Shown: positions 34,467 through 47,510 of the stretch, in pieces | How positions within the stretch are numbered: position 1 is the stretch's first letter | Layout: the number at the start of each line of letters is the position of its first letter | Source: Leucaena leucocephala | Lineage: Eukaryota; Streptophyta; Magnoliopsida; Fabales; Fabaceae | Assembly: GCA_037074615.1 (NCBI GenBank) | Contig: CM073545.1 | Coordinates: 16,758,001 to 16,822,000 of the forward strand | Length of the DNA: 64,000 bases | Reading direction: 5' to 3' | Made by a program: the position numbers and the translations under genes | Notes under the pieces: generated by a model | The model's database searches: none | Told to the model about the DNA's origin: nothing | Seen by the model: the letters and a program-made list of their open reading frames with translations, nothing else

Positions 34467-37400
34467 ATGGAGGCTTGTTCAGAAGGAGAGAAGAAAAAGC
34501 CAGATAAGACAAAGCGCAAAATGAAGACTGCTTCCCAGTTGGAGATTCTGGAGAAAACTTGTGCTAGTTAGTATTTTTCAATGTTTTTATTCATGTGGTT
34601 TTTTTCTCTGGTATTCGATGTGAAATTATGCTGAAATGCGCCTTTCGTTTTCTGTATCGTGCAATTTTATTCAGCCGAACCTTATCCATCCGAGGCATTG
34701 CGAGCAGAGCTATCGGAGAAATTGTGTCTTTCAGATCGTCAACTGCAGATGTGGTTTTGTCACCGTAGGCTGAAAGACAGAAAGGCTCCAGCAGCGAAGA
34801 AGCCGGGAAATGAATCGCCACCTGGAGCGGTGACTCCGGCGCCAGTGGCTGATGGTTTTGAGCAGAAGGTAATGGGTGATGGTGGTCATGCGCGCGATTC
34901 CATTTCTGGGAAGAAACCATACAGTCATATGGATTCACGGCGGGCTGTTCCACGACCTGGTATGGCCTTTACTAGTATTGGATGGGGATTGCCAGCAATG
35001 GAGAGTTACTATGAATCACATCAGTCCAAAGCTAAGCTGAAAGCTATTGCATTTGTGGAAGCACAGTTAGGGGAGCCATTAAGAGAGGGCGGGCCAATTT
35101 TGGGGATGGAATTTGATCCGTTGCCACCCGGTGCGTTTGGTGCACCAATAGGTAAAGTTGGTTTTCTGATGCTCTCCATTTTTGAATGACCCGACATTCG
35201 TTTGTTTCTCATCTACAACCATACTCAAATCTTAATCCTTTTAGGTTTGGCGTTGGAGTGGAGAGGAGATGTCAATATTTTGTTTAGTTAGAAAGCATGA
35301 TTTGTAGTAACTAGCATCTACTTCTGGCATAGCTGGGCATGATATTCGATTATTCATTGACAATGGAACTTTGGTGGGAAAGGATTAAGTTATCAATCCG
35401 AACCTGTTTAATCATTCTAAAGAGAGCCCCTGGGTATTCTCCATACCGTTATAAACTTTTGGATTGGGGACTGGAGAAGTCTGTTTGACCTGTTTCAATT
35501 GGTATGGCTTCATGTTGTAAGGTCTAGTGCATTTGAACTCTTTTCAAATTTCCTTTTTAATCCAGGGCCAACTGCAATGGCAATGCATCGGCAATCTAGA
35601 AGGCCTTTTGAGGCAAAAATTTATGAACGATTGGACAAGGTTAGTAGTTTGTGTCTTCCTTCTCCCCTGGCAAAGTACCACAATCTTTAAGTAGTTTTTG
35701 TAGAAAGGCACTTCTACTTCAAAAGTTGTTTTCCCTTTGTTGTTTCAATAAGAAGTTGGTGTAATTTTATTGTTACCTTTCTGTTCTATTTTCTCGCTTC
35801 TTGTTAACACTTTTAATAAGACAAATATGTGTTTGTATTTATTGTCTAACAAGTTCAATTTCCAGGGCGCTTCAAGGACTCTCCATGAATATAAATTTAT
35901 TCCAGAGCAGCCAACTGTAAGAAAGGAGACACATGACTATGAGAGAGTCACCTCTTCTAACCACTATGGTTCTCTTGAAGTCTTGATGGAATTCCACATG
36001 CAAGGACTTCATTATCTAGTGGGCGACAATTCCTTGATGGGAGTGAAATTGCTTCCTATGGATATGGATATCAGAATCTGATGCCAGGGTTAAATCTTTT
36101 GTCTCAGCAAGGCAGGCAGAATCATCTTTTACCTTCTGCTTCTAGACAGAATGATAATGCTCCATGGAAAAACACGTTGCCTGCTGACTGTCATATTGGA
36201 GCTTACCCTGCAGCTCAAATTGACTGCATATCAACTCCATCCGACCAGAATGTTATCCATGAGGAGCAAATTTCACGGTTTCAGAGGAAGCGGAAGGTAT
36301 CTGAAGATGGTATTGCTGCATTATTTATCACTATAGAGTTGTAGCTCAAGTGTTTTTAATTTTTACTTGCAGAATGAGGAGGCTAGAATGCAGCGGGAAC
36401 TTGAGGCACAAGAGAAACGGATCAGAAAAGAGCTTGAAAAGCAGGATATTTTAAGGCGAAAGGTTTGGATTAGTCTCTTCATTTTTACCCTTCAACATTT
36501 TGCTCTCTGACTATTGACTAACATTGTGTGGTCATGTCATGCATTTAGAGAGAGGAGCAGGTGAGGAAAGAGATGGAGAGGCATGAATGTGAAAGGCGGA
36601 AGGAAGAGGAAAGGATATTGCGGGAAAGACAGCGGGAAGAGGAGAGATACCAAAGAGAACAGAGGCGTGAAGTAGAGCGGAGGGAGAAGATTTTGCAGAA
36701 AGAGTCAATCAGAGTATGTAAAGAATTTAGCTGGGTTGCGGTGATCTGGCATTTCAAAATAAGTGATGCTTATGTTTATTGGTTCTTGCAGGCTGAGAAA
36801 AGGAAACAGAAGGAAGAATTACGCAAAGAGAAAGAGGCAGCAAGGATCAAAGCAGCCAATGAGAGAGCTATTGCTCGCAGAATGGTCAAAGAATCAATGG
36901 AACTTATTGAAGATGAACGGCTGGAATTGATGGAGTTAGCTGCATCTGTAACTGGACTTTCTTCAATTTTGTCCCTTGACTATGAAACTTTACAGAATCT
37001 TGAATTATTTAAAGGTGAATAAAATGATTAGTTGAGATACCAACAATTTAATATATCCTACAATTTTTTACAATATTATAAAATTTTTGGAAATATTGCT
37101 CCAAATTTATTAAATTCTCAGTAACAAATAATTATACTCTTTTGCGTGGCCTTACCTTGTGGTGGACGTGTAAGTTGTTTGGCATGTTCCATAGCTAAAC
37201 TCGTATTCTTTGCTTAAATTTGTTATTTTCTACTTCTTACTTAGGTTTAATTTTTGTGGTTGAAATAATGAATGTTCATGGAAGCAATAGTTGATATTTG
37301 TTTTTCAGATGGGAGGACTTCATTTCCACCTAAGACTGTGCTGCTGAAAAGACCTTTCTCAATTCAACCGTGGTTGGATTCTGAGGAGAACATAGGAAAC

Positions 37401-40400
37401 CTTTTGATGGTAAGACCATTCCATTTGTTTCTGGGTTTTTGGTTAAGTTTATGAAGAAAGAGAATCTCAGATCTGGTTTATGTCTGTTGTTACAGTTTTA
37501 TTATGCACTTTAGTTCTGTAGCTGATTCTGTCTTATTGCATCGTGTGGCCAAATGATTACATATAATACATTTCTACTCGTCTTTTCAGTTATAGCTAAA
37601 TATATTGTTAATCAATGGGACCTTTAACATACTTGGGATTGAACTTGTAACCGTATGGAGTTGTTTTATGTATAAAACATTGCTTTGGTTGCATGTTCTG
37701 AAGTAAAGAAGGCTTAGCACATTGTTCAATAATATTAGTTTTTCAACTGTACTTGTTTCAACAGTCCATGCTTTTGCAAAATTTTTCTCATAATATTGGA
37801 TTTTATTTTTCAGGTTTGGAGGTTTTTGATCTCCTTTGCTGATGTTCTTGGGATTTGGCCATTCACTTTGGATGAATTTTTACAAGCTTTCCATGACCAT
37901 GTATGAATTTTTACAAGCTTTCCATGTATGCTAAATGTTTTTGCCTTGTGTTGATTGACGCATATCTTCTTTTTTAATGGTTTAGGATCCTAGGTTATTA
38001 GGCGAGATTCATATTGCTCTTTTGAGATCTATTATAAAAGATATTGAAGATGTTGCAAGAACTACTGGGGCAGGAGCTAATCATAAGAGTGTTGTCAATC
38101 CTACTGGGGGTCATCCGCAAGTAGTTGAAGGGGTGTGTTTTCTCATTTTTGTTGTCTGTAAATGTATTCTTTTTGCTTCGATAAAAAAAATAGTAATTTC
38201 TATTACTCTTGTTTGGTACTGTTAGGCATATGTGTGGGGGTTTGATATAAGAAATTGGCAGCAACTCTTAAATCCCTTAACATGGCCAGAAATTATGCGG
38301 CAATTTGCTTTAACAGCCAGATTTGGGCCACGATTGAAGAAAAGAATCATTGAGCCAGTGTGTCCTTGTGATAATAATCAGGTGAATTGTTTTTACTCTA
38401 TCCATCTAATTCTTTTATCAAAAGTTGGAGTTACCAGCTGCCATGTCAAATGTAAGCATTTTATGACAACTTGGATTTGGCCTTAATCTTGTTTCTTGTT
38501 TTCTTTCCTTTTCCGTTTTTTTGCCCCTTTTCTTTCTTTCTTTCTTCTGTTTATAATTTCTCTCGGGGTTGAAAGTGCAGGGTATTGATGGGGAAGATGT
38601 TATTTCCAATTTACGTAGTGGGGTGGCAGTTGAAAATGCTGTTGCTATCATGCAAGAAAAGGGTTTATCTAACCCAAGAAGATCTAGGCATCGCTTGACA
38701 CCTGGAACTGTTAAGTTTGCAGCATTTCATGTCTTATCTCTTGAAGGAAGTAAGGGCCTTACCATATTGGAAACTGCAGACAAGATACAGGTATAACTGT
38801 CCCTATAGGATATTGCATTCATTGTTGTAGGTTTAGGGATGAAAATTACTCTATTCACCTTAATAATAATGTTGTACAAGCAGCCTTAATATAGGCAGGG
38901 AAAATCAAATCATATCCTATCTTAATCTTTATCATATCTTAATATTAAGATAGATACGATACAGAAAATAAAATCAGATTAGCACTTAAATATGAGTAAT
39001 ATTTAAATATAAATAATCCTAATCTAATCTAAATTAGTTATAACAGATTTCCTAATGGACTTAGGTCCAAAGTGGGCTTTATTATTCAACAATTGTTTTG
39101 TGTGTAATTAACCTTACCAAGTTCATTCTATTTGTTATTCCTAGAAATCTGGACTTCGTGATCTTACGACAAGCAAAACTCCAGAGGCTTCTATAGCTGC
39201 TGCTCTATCCAGGGACACAAAGCTTTTTGAAAGGACAGCTCCTTCGACATATTGTGTACATGCTGCATATAGAAAGGACCCGGCTGATGGCGAGGCAATC
39301 CTCTCAGCTGCCAGGGAAAGAATCAGGATATTAAAAAATGGACTTGTCAATGCCGAAGAACTGGATGATGGTGAAAGGGATGGTGACTCAGAAATTGATA
39401 TGGCAGAAGATCATGAGGCTGATGATTTAGGTACTGAAACAAATACCAAGGAGGCTTCTGATTTTGTGGAATCTAGTTTGAACACTGTAGTTAAAAATAG
39501 AGAAGGCAGTTGTGAAATTTTGCCAACTACTGGTGGTGGCAATGTACAAATGAATGAGGGTTTAGCATCAATTGTTGCTGAAGAATTTAATAAGGAAATT
39601 GCCGGTAGTAGCAATGTTGTTACTAACCCTGATCTGGAAGACACCAATATTGATGAAAGTAATACAGGTGAACCATGGGTTGAAGGGCTTATTGAAGGAG
39701 AATACTCAAATCTTAGTGTGGAGGAGCGACTTAATGCCCTTGTTGCTCTGATTGGTGTGGCAATTGAAGGAAATTCAATCCGTTTTGTTCTTGAGGTACT
39801 ATTTATTACTATTATTTCCCAGCAGTGTGTTTGTAAAATTTAGAACTTTTTTTAAACCTTTGTGAGCAATGTTTCAGGAGCGTCTAGAAGCAGCAAATGC
39901 TTTAAAGAAGCAGATGTGGACAGACGTGCAGCTTGATAGACACCGAATCAAAGAGGATTGCTTTTTTAAGGTGCAGTCTGCCACTTATGTGGGCAATAAG
40001 AATGAACCAACTCCTTCTATATCATCCATGGAGGGTAAACAGAGCCCTCTACTTAGTGTTGATGACAGGAATGACAAAACACTACTAACTCCCCTCACCC
40101 AGCAAGTACAGTTAAATGATCTACCGTGCAATCAGACCCATCTTCAGAGTGTTCCATCAGAAGTGAACATAAAAATGCAAGACTCTGCTGTCCCTGATAA
40201 TTATTCTTGCCAACAATTTGGTTCCGGTGCTGAAAAGTCAAAATCAAATTTCAAGGCATACATTGGTCAATTGGCAGAAGAAACTTATATTCATAGGTCA
40301 TTGCCTCTCGGTTTGGATCGGAGACATAATCGATACTGGCAGTTCATTACATGTTCTTCTCAAAATGATCCAGGCTGTAGTAGGGTTTTTGTGGAGATGC

Positions 40401-43400
40401 ACGATGGTTGTTGGAGGCTGATCGATTCTGAAGAGGTTTTTCTTTTCTAGCTGAGCTTTTCCTTGATGATCATTATATGATACAAGTGCTGCCAATATAT
40501 TCATTTTCTCTTTTTCTGAGTAACATGGCGGTTAATTTATATTTTCTGTAGTCTTTCTTGCTGGTAAAGTCACCACATTAAATGCCTAGTTGCTACGAGT
40601 GAACTTTCGTTTTTTACTTGTACCTTTTATTTCTTCAAGCGATCAGTCTGTCTTGTATTGAATTTTTATACCGAATTCATTTCACTCAGGGTTTTGATGC
40701 TCTCTTGGCATCATTGGATGTACGGGGGATTAGGGAATCCCATTTGCACATGATGTTGCAACGAATTGAAATGTCCTTCAAGGAATGTGTTAGAAGGAAT
40801 AAGTTGAGAAGGCAAGATGAAGACACTGTTAATACAGAAGCTTTTCAGATGGCTACCGAGCATGGTTGCTGTGCTTCCATGTTCGAGACATCAACATCTT
40901 TTGTGGTTCAGCTGGGAAGGAATGATTCTGATAACCAAGATGCTTTGAGGAGATACCAGGACCTTGAAAAATGGATGTTGACGGAAGGCCTAGATTCCTC
41001 AGTATTATGTGCGTTGAGGGCTGGGAAGAGAAGGTGCAGTCAATTGCTGGGCATGTGTGATTACTGCCATGAGATCTATGTATCTGAAGAACTTCCATCT
41101 CCTTCCTGCTGTAGAATCCTTCGTACTTGTAAGAGCAACTTAAGCTCTTCTGAACATATGGCTCAATGTGAAGGAAAAGTGAAGATTACCAGTGATTATG
41201 CATTTAGTGTCTCCCCCTCTTCTCCATTAAGAATAAGATTGCTTAAAGTGCTGTTGTCAATAGTTGAGGTGACCCCCTATATATCATTTTGATACAGCAT
41301 ACTTTGTAGAGAACTTTTGATGTAGCTATATTTTGAATATTTTTTTGAATAAGATGTCCGTTTATCTTGTTTTTTCTGTTGAAATTGAACTTATAATTTA
41401 TAACCATGATTTGGCAGGTTTCCATTCCTGAAGAAGCTCTTGAACCTATTTGGACAGACTGCTATAGGAAGTCTTGGATTATAAAGCTGCGTGCTGCTTC
41501 TTCCTCTGAAGAACTTCTTGAGGTTGTTTTTGTCTTTATTTGATAAACTATGATTTGAAATTTCAAGGCATTAATGCTTTTTGTTGTTTGTTCTCAATCT
41601 TGACAGCGCACATGTGTGATCTTCCTTGTCTCTCATAAATGACAATCGATGCACAATGTCCTTTAGTGGGTAACATATCTCAAAAATACAACAGGACAAT
41701 CGATGCTCAATTTCCTATAGTGGGTAAACATATCTAGAAGATACAAAACAGGAACAGTGATATCGACCGGAATAATAATGCCTCTTCATAATAGGATTAT
41801 GATAATAAACTCAACGTGAAATATTTGCTATTGCAATCTTATTGTACTTTCACTCTTTTTATCTTCATAGTTATTTCTAAGTCCAGTACCTTACAGTGAT
41901 AGAATATAGTCACGTGGAGAGAGCATATTTTGTTCACACCACTTGATTAGGCCCAATCGTTGTGTAGGAAGATAAATTTTCGGCTAAGGACTCAAATTTT
42001 CTCATGCCTTGAGATGCTTTACTTGTTCAGACTTTTTGGTGATTGTAGTGTGCGATTTTTTTGTTTATTATCCTTTTCCGTCTTGTTTTAAATATATAAT
42101 ATGTTCTTTTTTCTAAACAATATATTCATGATACATGAAATATGTGGCATGTGATTTTTGTTAAGATTTTTCCTTATTTATTTACATGTTTGCTTTTGTT
42201 TAAAACATTATATCCTCAGATTTTGACCATACTGGAGGGTGCTATCAAGAGGGATTATTTGGCTTCAAACTTCAAGACTACCAGTGAGCTGTTGGGCTCT
42301 ATTTTTTCTTCTGGATTTCATATTGATTCCATGGGAGCTGAAAGAATTCCTGTGTTGCCGTGGGTGCCTCATACAACAGCTGCTGTGGCTTTAAGGCTCA
42401 TGGAACTTGACATCTCAATCTTTTATACCCTGGAGCAGAAGCTGGAGTCTGAAAAGGACAAGACAAATGAGAATGTTGTGGTCAGTTTCCTCCTTTGACT
42501 TGAGTGAAAAACAGGGATATGTATAAATATTTAAGGGAAACATGGTAGAATAAGTCAAATAATTCCCAACATAGAAAGGCAAGAGATGCACATGCAGCTT
42601 TGAAATATTGTATTCCTTGCTGAAACAGTTAACCTTTGCCAAATTTCTCGTATGTGATATGGGGTGTGTGTTTGGCCAAAAAAAAAAATGCTGCGTGTTT
42701 ACCACAAAAACCCTTTGGATTTTAAAGGATGGGGAATTAGTTATTGAAAATCCGATATGATATAACATAAGAACCACTCACCGGAAGCTTAAGTTGTTTA
42801 TCCACATGATTGGTTTTATAAATATATATTTTTAAGAGTTTTATTTTATTATTTTAGTAATATCTATAGCAGTAACAATATGTAGACACAAACTATTGGC
42901 ATGGGCATAATTTAATATGATTTTACTGGAATGGAAACTTAGTTCTGGTTGAGTAAAGTATCTTGCTATGCTTTAAATTGAATTTTGAGATACAAAACAA
43001 TAATCTTGCTTCTTGTTGTGGTGTTGTGCTTTTGTTGTAAAGGAGTATTCTTGTTTGAAAATTATTCCGACAACTTCTTGCCTCAGAAATTTCCTTCAAA
43101 ACATGCTTCTGCAAAAATTGCCCAAGTTGCTGGTACAGCTGAGACTTCACATTTAGCTGGGCATAACATGGTTGATCTGGGTGCTGGATTTGCTAGCTAC
43201 AGTCGAGGACAAAGGCCCCATGGACAGGGCATAGGTCGCTCTCTTGGCGGGGGATCACAGGGAAGGATCATCAATTCAAGATCTGAATCTAGAAAAAAAG
43301 TTACTGCCACTAGCAGCAGGAGGGTTGGACAGGGACTAAGATGGAAAGGGAAATCACGAGGTCATGGAGGGCAGCGTCGCACTCGCCATAGCAAGAAGAA

Positions 43401-43881
43401 ACCAGCAGCTAAAGAGCATGAGATTACTGCTGAGAGGGATGCTCCCAAAGAGGAATCAGCTGGTACTTTTGTCAGGGAGGCAAGCAATGTAGCTGAAACC
43501 ATTGGTTTTCAAATGGAGATTCCCGAAAATGCTGCTAGCAATTCTGGGAGATCAGATTGTGAGGAAGATAAATATCAAGTGACAGGTGACGAGAATGATT
43601 ATCTGGTGGATAATAATGATAATGGCTATGATAGATGTGGATTTAGTGGGAAGTCTGAGAATATAGTAGAAGATATTACTTTAGTTAACTTAGATGATCA
43701 GGAAGATGGGGGTGGATTTAGTGGGAAGTCTGACAATTTAATAGAAGGGATTGATTTTAATATAGACGATGAGGAAGAGGAAGATATTGATGAGGACGAG
43801 GAGGAGGATGAGCAGGTCGGTGTCGGGGTCGACGTTGAAGGCTTCATAAATGGGGATTCAGATATAGGACAGAACTCTTAA
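34467..43881 (+). CDS. RLT2: Homeobox-DDT chromatin protein, RINGLET (RLT1/RLT2) type, with a frame change in exon 4
   Basis: Exons: 34467-34566, 34675-35151, 35566-35639, 35866-36296, 36373-36462, 36549-36713, 36792-37014, 37309-37409, 37814-37900, 37986-38132, 38226-38381, 38581-38790, 39145-39795, 39878-40435, 40690-41268, 41418-41522, 42220-42480, 43087-43881. All junctions are GT-AG and in frame except inside exon 4. The domains are a homeodomain (about residues 15-75, LSDRQLQMWFCHRRLKDRK), a charged coiled coil (EKRIRKELEKQDILRRK), DDT (VWRFLISFADVLGIWPFT), HARE-HTH and WHIM motifs (NPRRSRHRLTPGTVKFAAFH; DRRHNRYWQF), and a basic then acidic tail. Expected length is about 1,736 residues. 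RLT proteins bind ISWI remodelers in the nucleus. Near 35980 the frame changes (YGSLEV, then DGIPHARTSL); exon 4 is 431 nt, not a multiple of three. RLT2 rather than RLT1 rests on neighbouring genes and is uncertain. Confidence 0.92.
37872..37926 (+). repeat. 24-bp tandem duplication across the exon 9/intron 9 boundary of RLT
   Basis: A 24-bp sequence starting ATGAATTTTTACAAGC occurs at 37872-37895 in the DDT-coding exon and again at 37903-37926 in the intron. The GT donor at 37901 lies between the copies. The second copy repeats the codons for the end of DEFLQAFH. Confidence 0.85.
38791..39144 (+). other. RLT intron 12
   Basis: A 354-bp AT-rich intron with GT-AG ends. Nothing recognisable inside. 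Confidence 0.6.
41523..42219 (+). other. RLT intron 16
   Basis: A 697-bp intron. It contains a 54-55 bp tandem duplication (41641-41749) and is otherwise AT-rich without coding potential. Confidence 0.6.
41641..41749 (+). repeat. Tandem duplication of about 54 bp in RLT intron 16
   Basis: Copy 1 (41641-41694) and copy 2 (41695-41749) both begin GACAATCGATG and share TAGTGGGTAA and ACATATCT. They differ by a few substitutions and short indels. Confidence 0.8.
42481..43086 (+). other. RLT intron 17
   Basis: A 606-bp AT-rich intron between the exon ending NENVV and the exon beginning KFPSKHAS. The frame is open just before the acceptor, so an alternative upstream acceptor is possible. The TTGCCTCAG site at 43078-43086 best fits the family. 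Confidence 0.6.
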
Positions 43882-45225
43882 TCCTCAGAGTACAGCGGCT
43901 AACAAAAGCATGATTAAGGAGACTAACTCCACAAGAGTATGTAGGTTAATTTTGCAATGTTAACATGCTTAGTAATGTAGGAAAGTAGGAATAGTCCTAA
44001 TGATTAAGGTACCTTTAGAGTAGTCATCAATTGTGCATGTTATTTTGTACAAAAGATATATTTGTAGCTTACAAAATGGTGAAATGAAATTTGTTTCTCC
44101 TGTCATATAATGGGAGAAACTTTGTTCATGATCATTTCCATTCTCTCAATTCTACAGTGTTACTTTGTTGTTTTGAATTCAAGTCTCGTGTATGAAAAAA
44201 ATTGCTAGAGAGAATTTTACCCTTTTATGATTCAATCCCACTCTATCCAAACAAGTTGAGGGGGAAAAAATCTAAAATATAGAGAAGAGGATTTGGCCGA
44301 AAATGAAATTCTCTTACCATGGTCGTTATATAATAAATTATTTAGATTTGATTAAGATAATTAATTAATTTAAAACGAAATAATATAATAATCATACAAT
44401 CTTTTATAGCATGTGCTAAGCTATCCTCAATTCGCAGCCAAAGACTAATCCAAAATGTAGAGATTAAGCTTTACTTAACCTTTCCCAACAGATTTTTCTT
44501 TCATAATAATGTTGCTATCTTTATTATCATTGGCCGAATAAAATCCTCTTCAAATTGATATGAAATAATAGGTTGTTTTGATTTGATTCAAATTATTAAT
44601 TATTTTATTTATAACAAAATAACATAATAATTTTACAATCTTCACTGATCTTTGTTCTATATCTTTTAATCAAATAATATCATAATTAAAAATAACATTT
44701 AAGATTGTCCGATATGATTTTCTTCTAGGCTGTGGCACACGATTCAGAAAGCATTCTACAAGGCACAGCTGATGGATCAAAGCACGATATACATTTTAAA
44801 ACTGCAATATCCACCAACAAACGAATTCGTGTTCTAATCATTGGGAACACCAGCTGCTTATTTCCATTCACTGACAAATTACAAACCAAAAATAATAATC
44901 TATCAAAATTTGTATCACTACACTAAAGATACATAAAACGAGATTATCCCATTCTCATGCTGCTAAGTTTCGTGTTAAGTCTGCTGCATTTCTTCACCAT
45001 CCCCTAAACTTCTGCCAAGTATTACCATCTTCAGCAAGCTGCTACAGAAAGCCACCAAGATTGATTTTTTTTTTTTTCCTCACTTTGTATCTACTTAGAG
45101 ATTCTCTCCAACTTTTTGCTCTCTTAGTACGAGAAATCTCAAAGTAAATCCAACAGTGAGGAAAACCCAACCTTTGAGGAGGCTAAGCTTCCCATTTGAA
45201 AACCTCTTCAACTTGGATCTCAAGG
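43882..45225. other. Region between RLT and DnaJ 3' ends
   Basis: The two genes converge here. The region is AT-rich with T runs (45067-45078). Similar blocks AATAATATAATAATCATACAATC (shown in part) at 44380 and AACATAATAATTTTACAATC at 44621 hint at a small duplication. No gene is seen. Confidence 0.45.
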
Positions 45226-46980
45226 TTAGGCCCCCAAGAGTTTCCTGATTCCTGCCTTCTGCTCAGATGTCAGCCGAGTTGGGAACTTAATGTTGAACTT
45301 TATCCTCAAGTTTCCCTTCTTTGTGGGATCCTTTTGAAGTGGCATGCCTTCTCTTGGAACAACTTCCTCATAAGTTGGATGAATCACATTGTTGACTGGT
45401 ATGGTCAGGTTTCTTCCATCCAAGGTAGTCAGCTGCACGGTATAACCAGTCAAGGCCTCCACGAGAGAAATCTTTTGCGTCACAACGAGATCATTTCCCT
45501 CCCGAGTGAAAACACTGTGAGGCTTTTCATCGATGATAAAAACAAGGTCCGCAGGGGTCACATTTGGCTGCTCATTTCCCTTCTCTGGGAAGGTTATCTT
45601 TGTACCCTTCTTCCAACCAGGTTTGATATTGATAGTTAAGATCTCCTCTACAGGCAGGGTTTTGCTGCACCACCAAAGCAAAGCCAACCCATCATTAATC
45701 AGTTAAAAGATGAAGCAAAACAATGCAACAAAGAAGTGAAAGTATAGCTTGGATGTGGAATGAAGATGCGGCCATATTTTCAATTCTGCCAAATGATGAG
45801 CAGGAAAGACAACAACCCATATAATGATTTCCAAAGGCAAAATTCTGGATGATCCATTTATTTATCCCAACAGATTACAGATATGAGAATATAGAAGTTG
45901 TGATGCAAGATCCACTTGACATAAGATTTACACAACCCATAGAATGATATCTCATCTATAAGAAAATGTATTTCACACGAAAACAGTTCATACATTCATC
46001 GCTTAATTACCTAACCACCAAAGCCTGAGACTAGCATACGAAAGATCAAATAGTCAAGTAAACAAACAAAGGGTAACAGACAACAATGTAGAAGGTTTCA
46101 TTCATTCCACATAAATACTCATTACAAAAACAAGCGATAAAGAGCGCCGACAGCTAAAACAAATGGTGAAGACAACTACTTACCCACTAGCATCAGCAAT
46201 TTCTCTAGAGATCTTCATCTTCTTTGTAGTTCCTTGATACAAGTCTTCGAGACTACAGGGCAATCTGTTCTCAATCGGAGGAGCTTTTCGAGGAGCACCT
46301 GGATGCATATGGACTCCCCTTCCGTCTCCAAATGATCCAAACATATCATCACCAAAAATCCCACTAGAGAACCTCGACGAACTCATCCCTCCATGGCCAC
46401 CACCGCTTCCAAATGGGCTCGTGAACCCGAAAAATTCTGCAAAAATGTCGTCGGCATTTCTAGGATTGAACCGAAACGACGTCGGTCCTTCTCCCGTTGA
46501 AAAGAAAGAAGCTCCTCCGGCATCGGGAGGCGGAACCCCACCCTTCAGACCCTCTTCGCCATATTGATCATAGACAACTCTCTTTTGAGGATCACTGAGA
46601 ACCTGCCAGAATTACAATAAACAGTAAGCATCGCCTCCTAAAGTTCAATCATTTCAGAGTAAAAAACAGAATTTTCGATCTCCATATAAGCTACAACGAA
46701 GTATGATTGAAAACAAATAACCAAATAAACAAAGTCGGATGAAATTTTAGAGAAAACAGACAAAATCTGAGAAACACGTATAAGGCGTAAGGAAGTATGT
46801 ATAAGATCAACTTACGTCATAGGCTTCAGATATCTGCTTGAATTTTGCTTCAGCTTCTTTCTTATTATTGGGGTTCTTATCAGGATGCCATTTCATGGCA
46901 AGCTTCCTGTAAGCCTTCTTCAAGTCGTCATCTTTGGCATTTTTGTCAACCTGCAAGATCTTGTAATAATCGACACCCAT
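45226..46980 (-). CDS. DnaJ/HSP40 co-chaperone, class II (DNAJB type)
   Basis: Minus-strand exons 46816-46980, 46184-46602 and 45226-45664 give 340 residues with all junctions in frame. The J domain is residues 1-65, with WHPDKNP (HPD at 32-34) that stimulates Hsp70 ATPase. A Gly/Phe-rich linker follows (FFGFTSPFGSGGG). There is no CxxCxGxG zinc domain, so this is class II. The peptide-binding C-terminal domains start at about APPIENRLPCSLEDLYQG and end with TSEQKAGIRKLLGA. ATG 46980 is used because the upstream in-frame extension to 47148 is unlike the family. This looks like a cytosolic or nuclear co-chaperone that hands non-native proteins to Hsp70. A heat-shock element about 190 bp upstream suggests heat induction. 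It is intact, unlike several neighbours. Confidence 0.94.
45665..46183 (-). other. DnaJ intron 2
   Basis: A 519-bp intron with GT-AG ends and nothing recognisable inside. Confidence 0.6.
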
Positions 46981-47164
46981 GTTGGAATCGTGTTCCTCAG
47001 CTCTCTTTCTCTTCTTCAGCTCCTCAATCTTTGTAAGCAGCGAGTGGAATAGAACTCCGGAATCGATGAATGAATGGTTTGAGAAGATGGGGTGAGAAGG
47101 AGGGTGTTTAATTGGGTGTAGGATCCGAGTCTCTATGGGATTCGGCAATAATTTTGATGGTTTG

Positions 47165-47184
47165 AGAATTCTGTGGAAGGTTCG
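47165..47184 (-). promoter_or_regulatory. Heat-shock element upstream of the DnaJ gene
   Basis: Read in 5-bp modules on the plus strand: AGAAT, TCTGT, GGAAG, GTTCG. This is the alternating nGAAn/nTTCn pattern bound by heat-shock factors, with three of four modules perfect. It lies about 190 bp upstream of the DnaJ ATG. Function is inferred from motif and target gene. Confidence 0.6.
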
Positions 47185-47340
47185 AGCATCGTGAGTGTTG
47201 TTGTTGAAATTGGAGTCGGATTACCATTCGGAGCTCCTAACTAAGAAACGAAACGGTGCGCAGATCCAATTTCGGTATCTATTAAAAAAAATATTCGGTA
47301 TCTATCTAGATGAGTTGAAATCAGGGACAAGTGGCCATAT

Positions 47341-47510
47341 AGTTTTTTTTTTAAAAAATTATCGTTTAAATAAAATTTTAAGTTCGACTCTTAGTGTATA
47401 TAAAAAAATTTTATTAAGAGACTCACCCATTATAGCTAAGTGCATGACGCGAGTTAAATTCGAATATAGTCAGGATAAAATTTTGATAAATTGGATAAAT
47501 AACTAACACG
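47341..47510 (+). mobile_element. SINE, family A, degraded copy 5
   Basis: The head is lost or decayed (TTATCGTTTAAATAAAATTT). The B-box-like AAGTTCGACTC, the block AAGAGACTCACCCATTATAGC and the end TTTTGATAAATTGGATAAATAAC (shown for position only in part) keep the family order. Most changes are G-to-A or C-to-T, as expected for an old methylated insertion. Confidence 0.65.
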
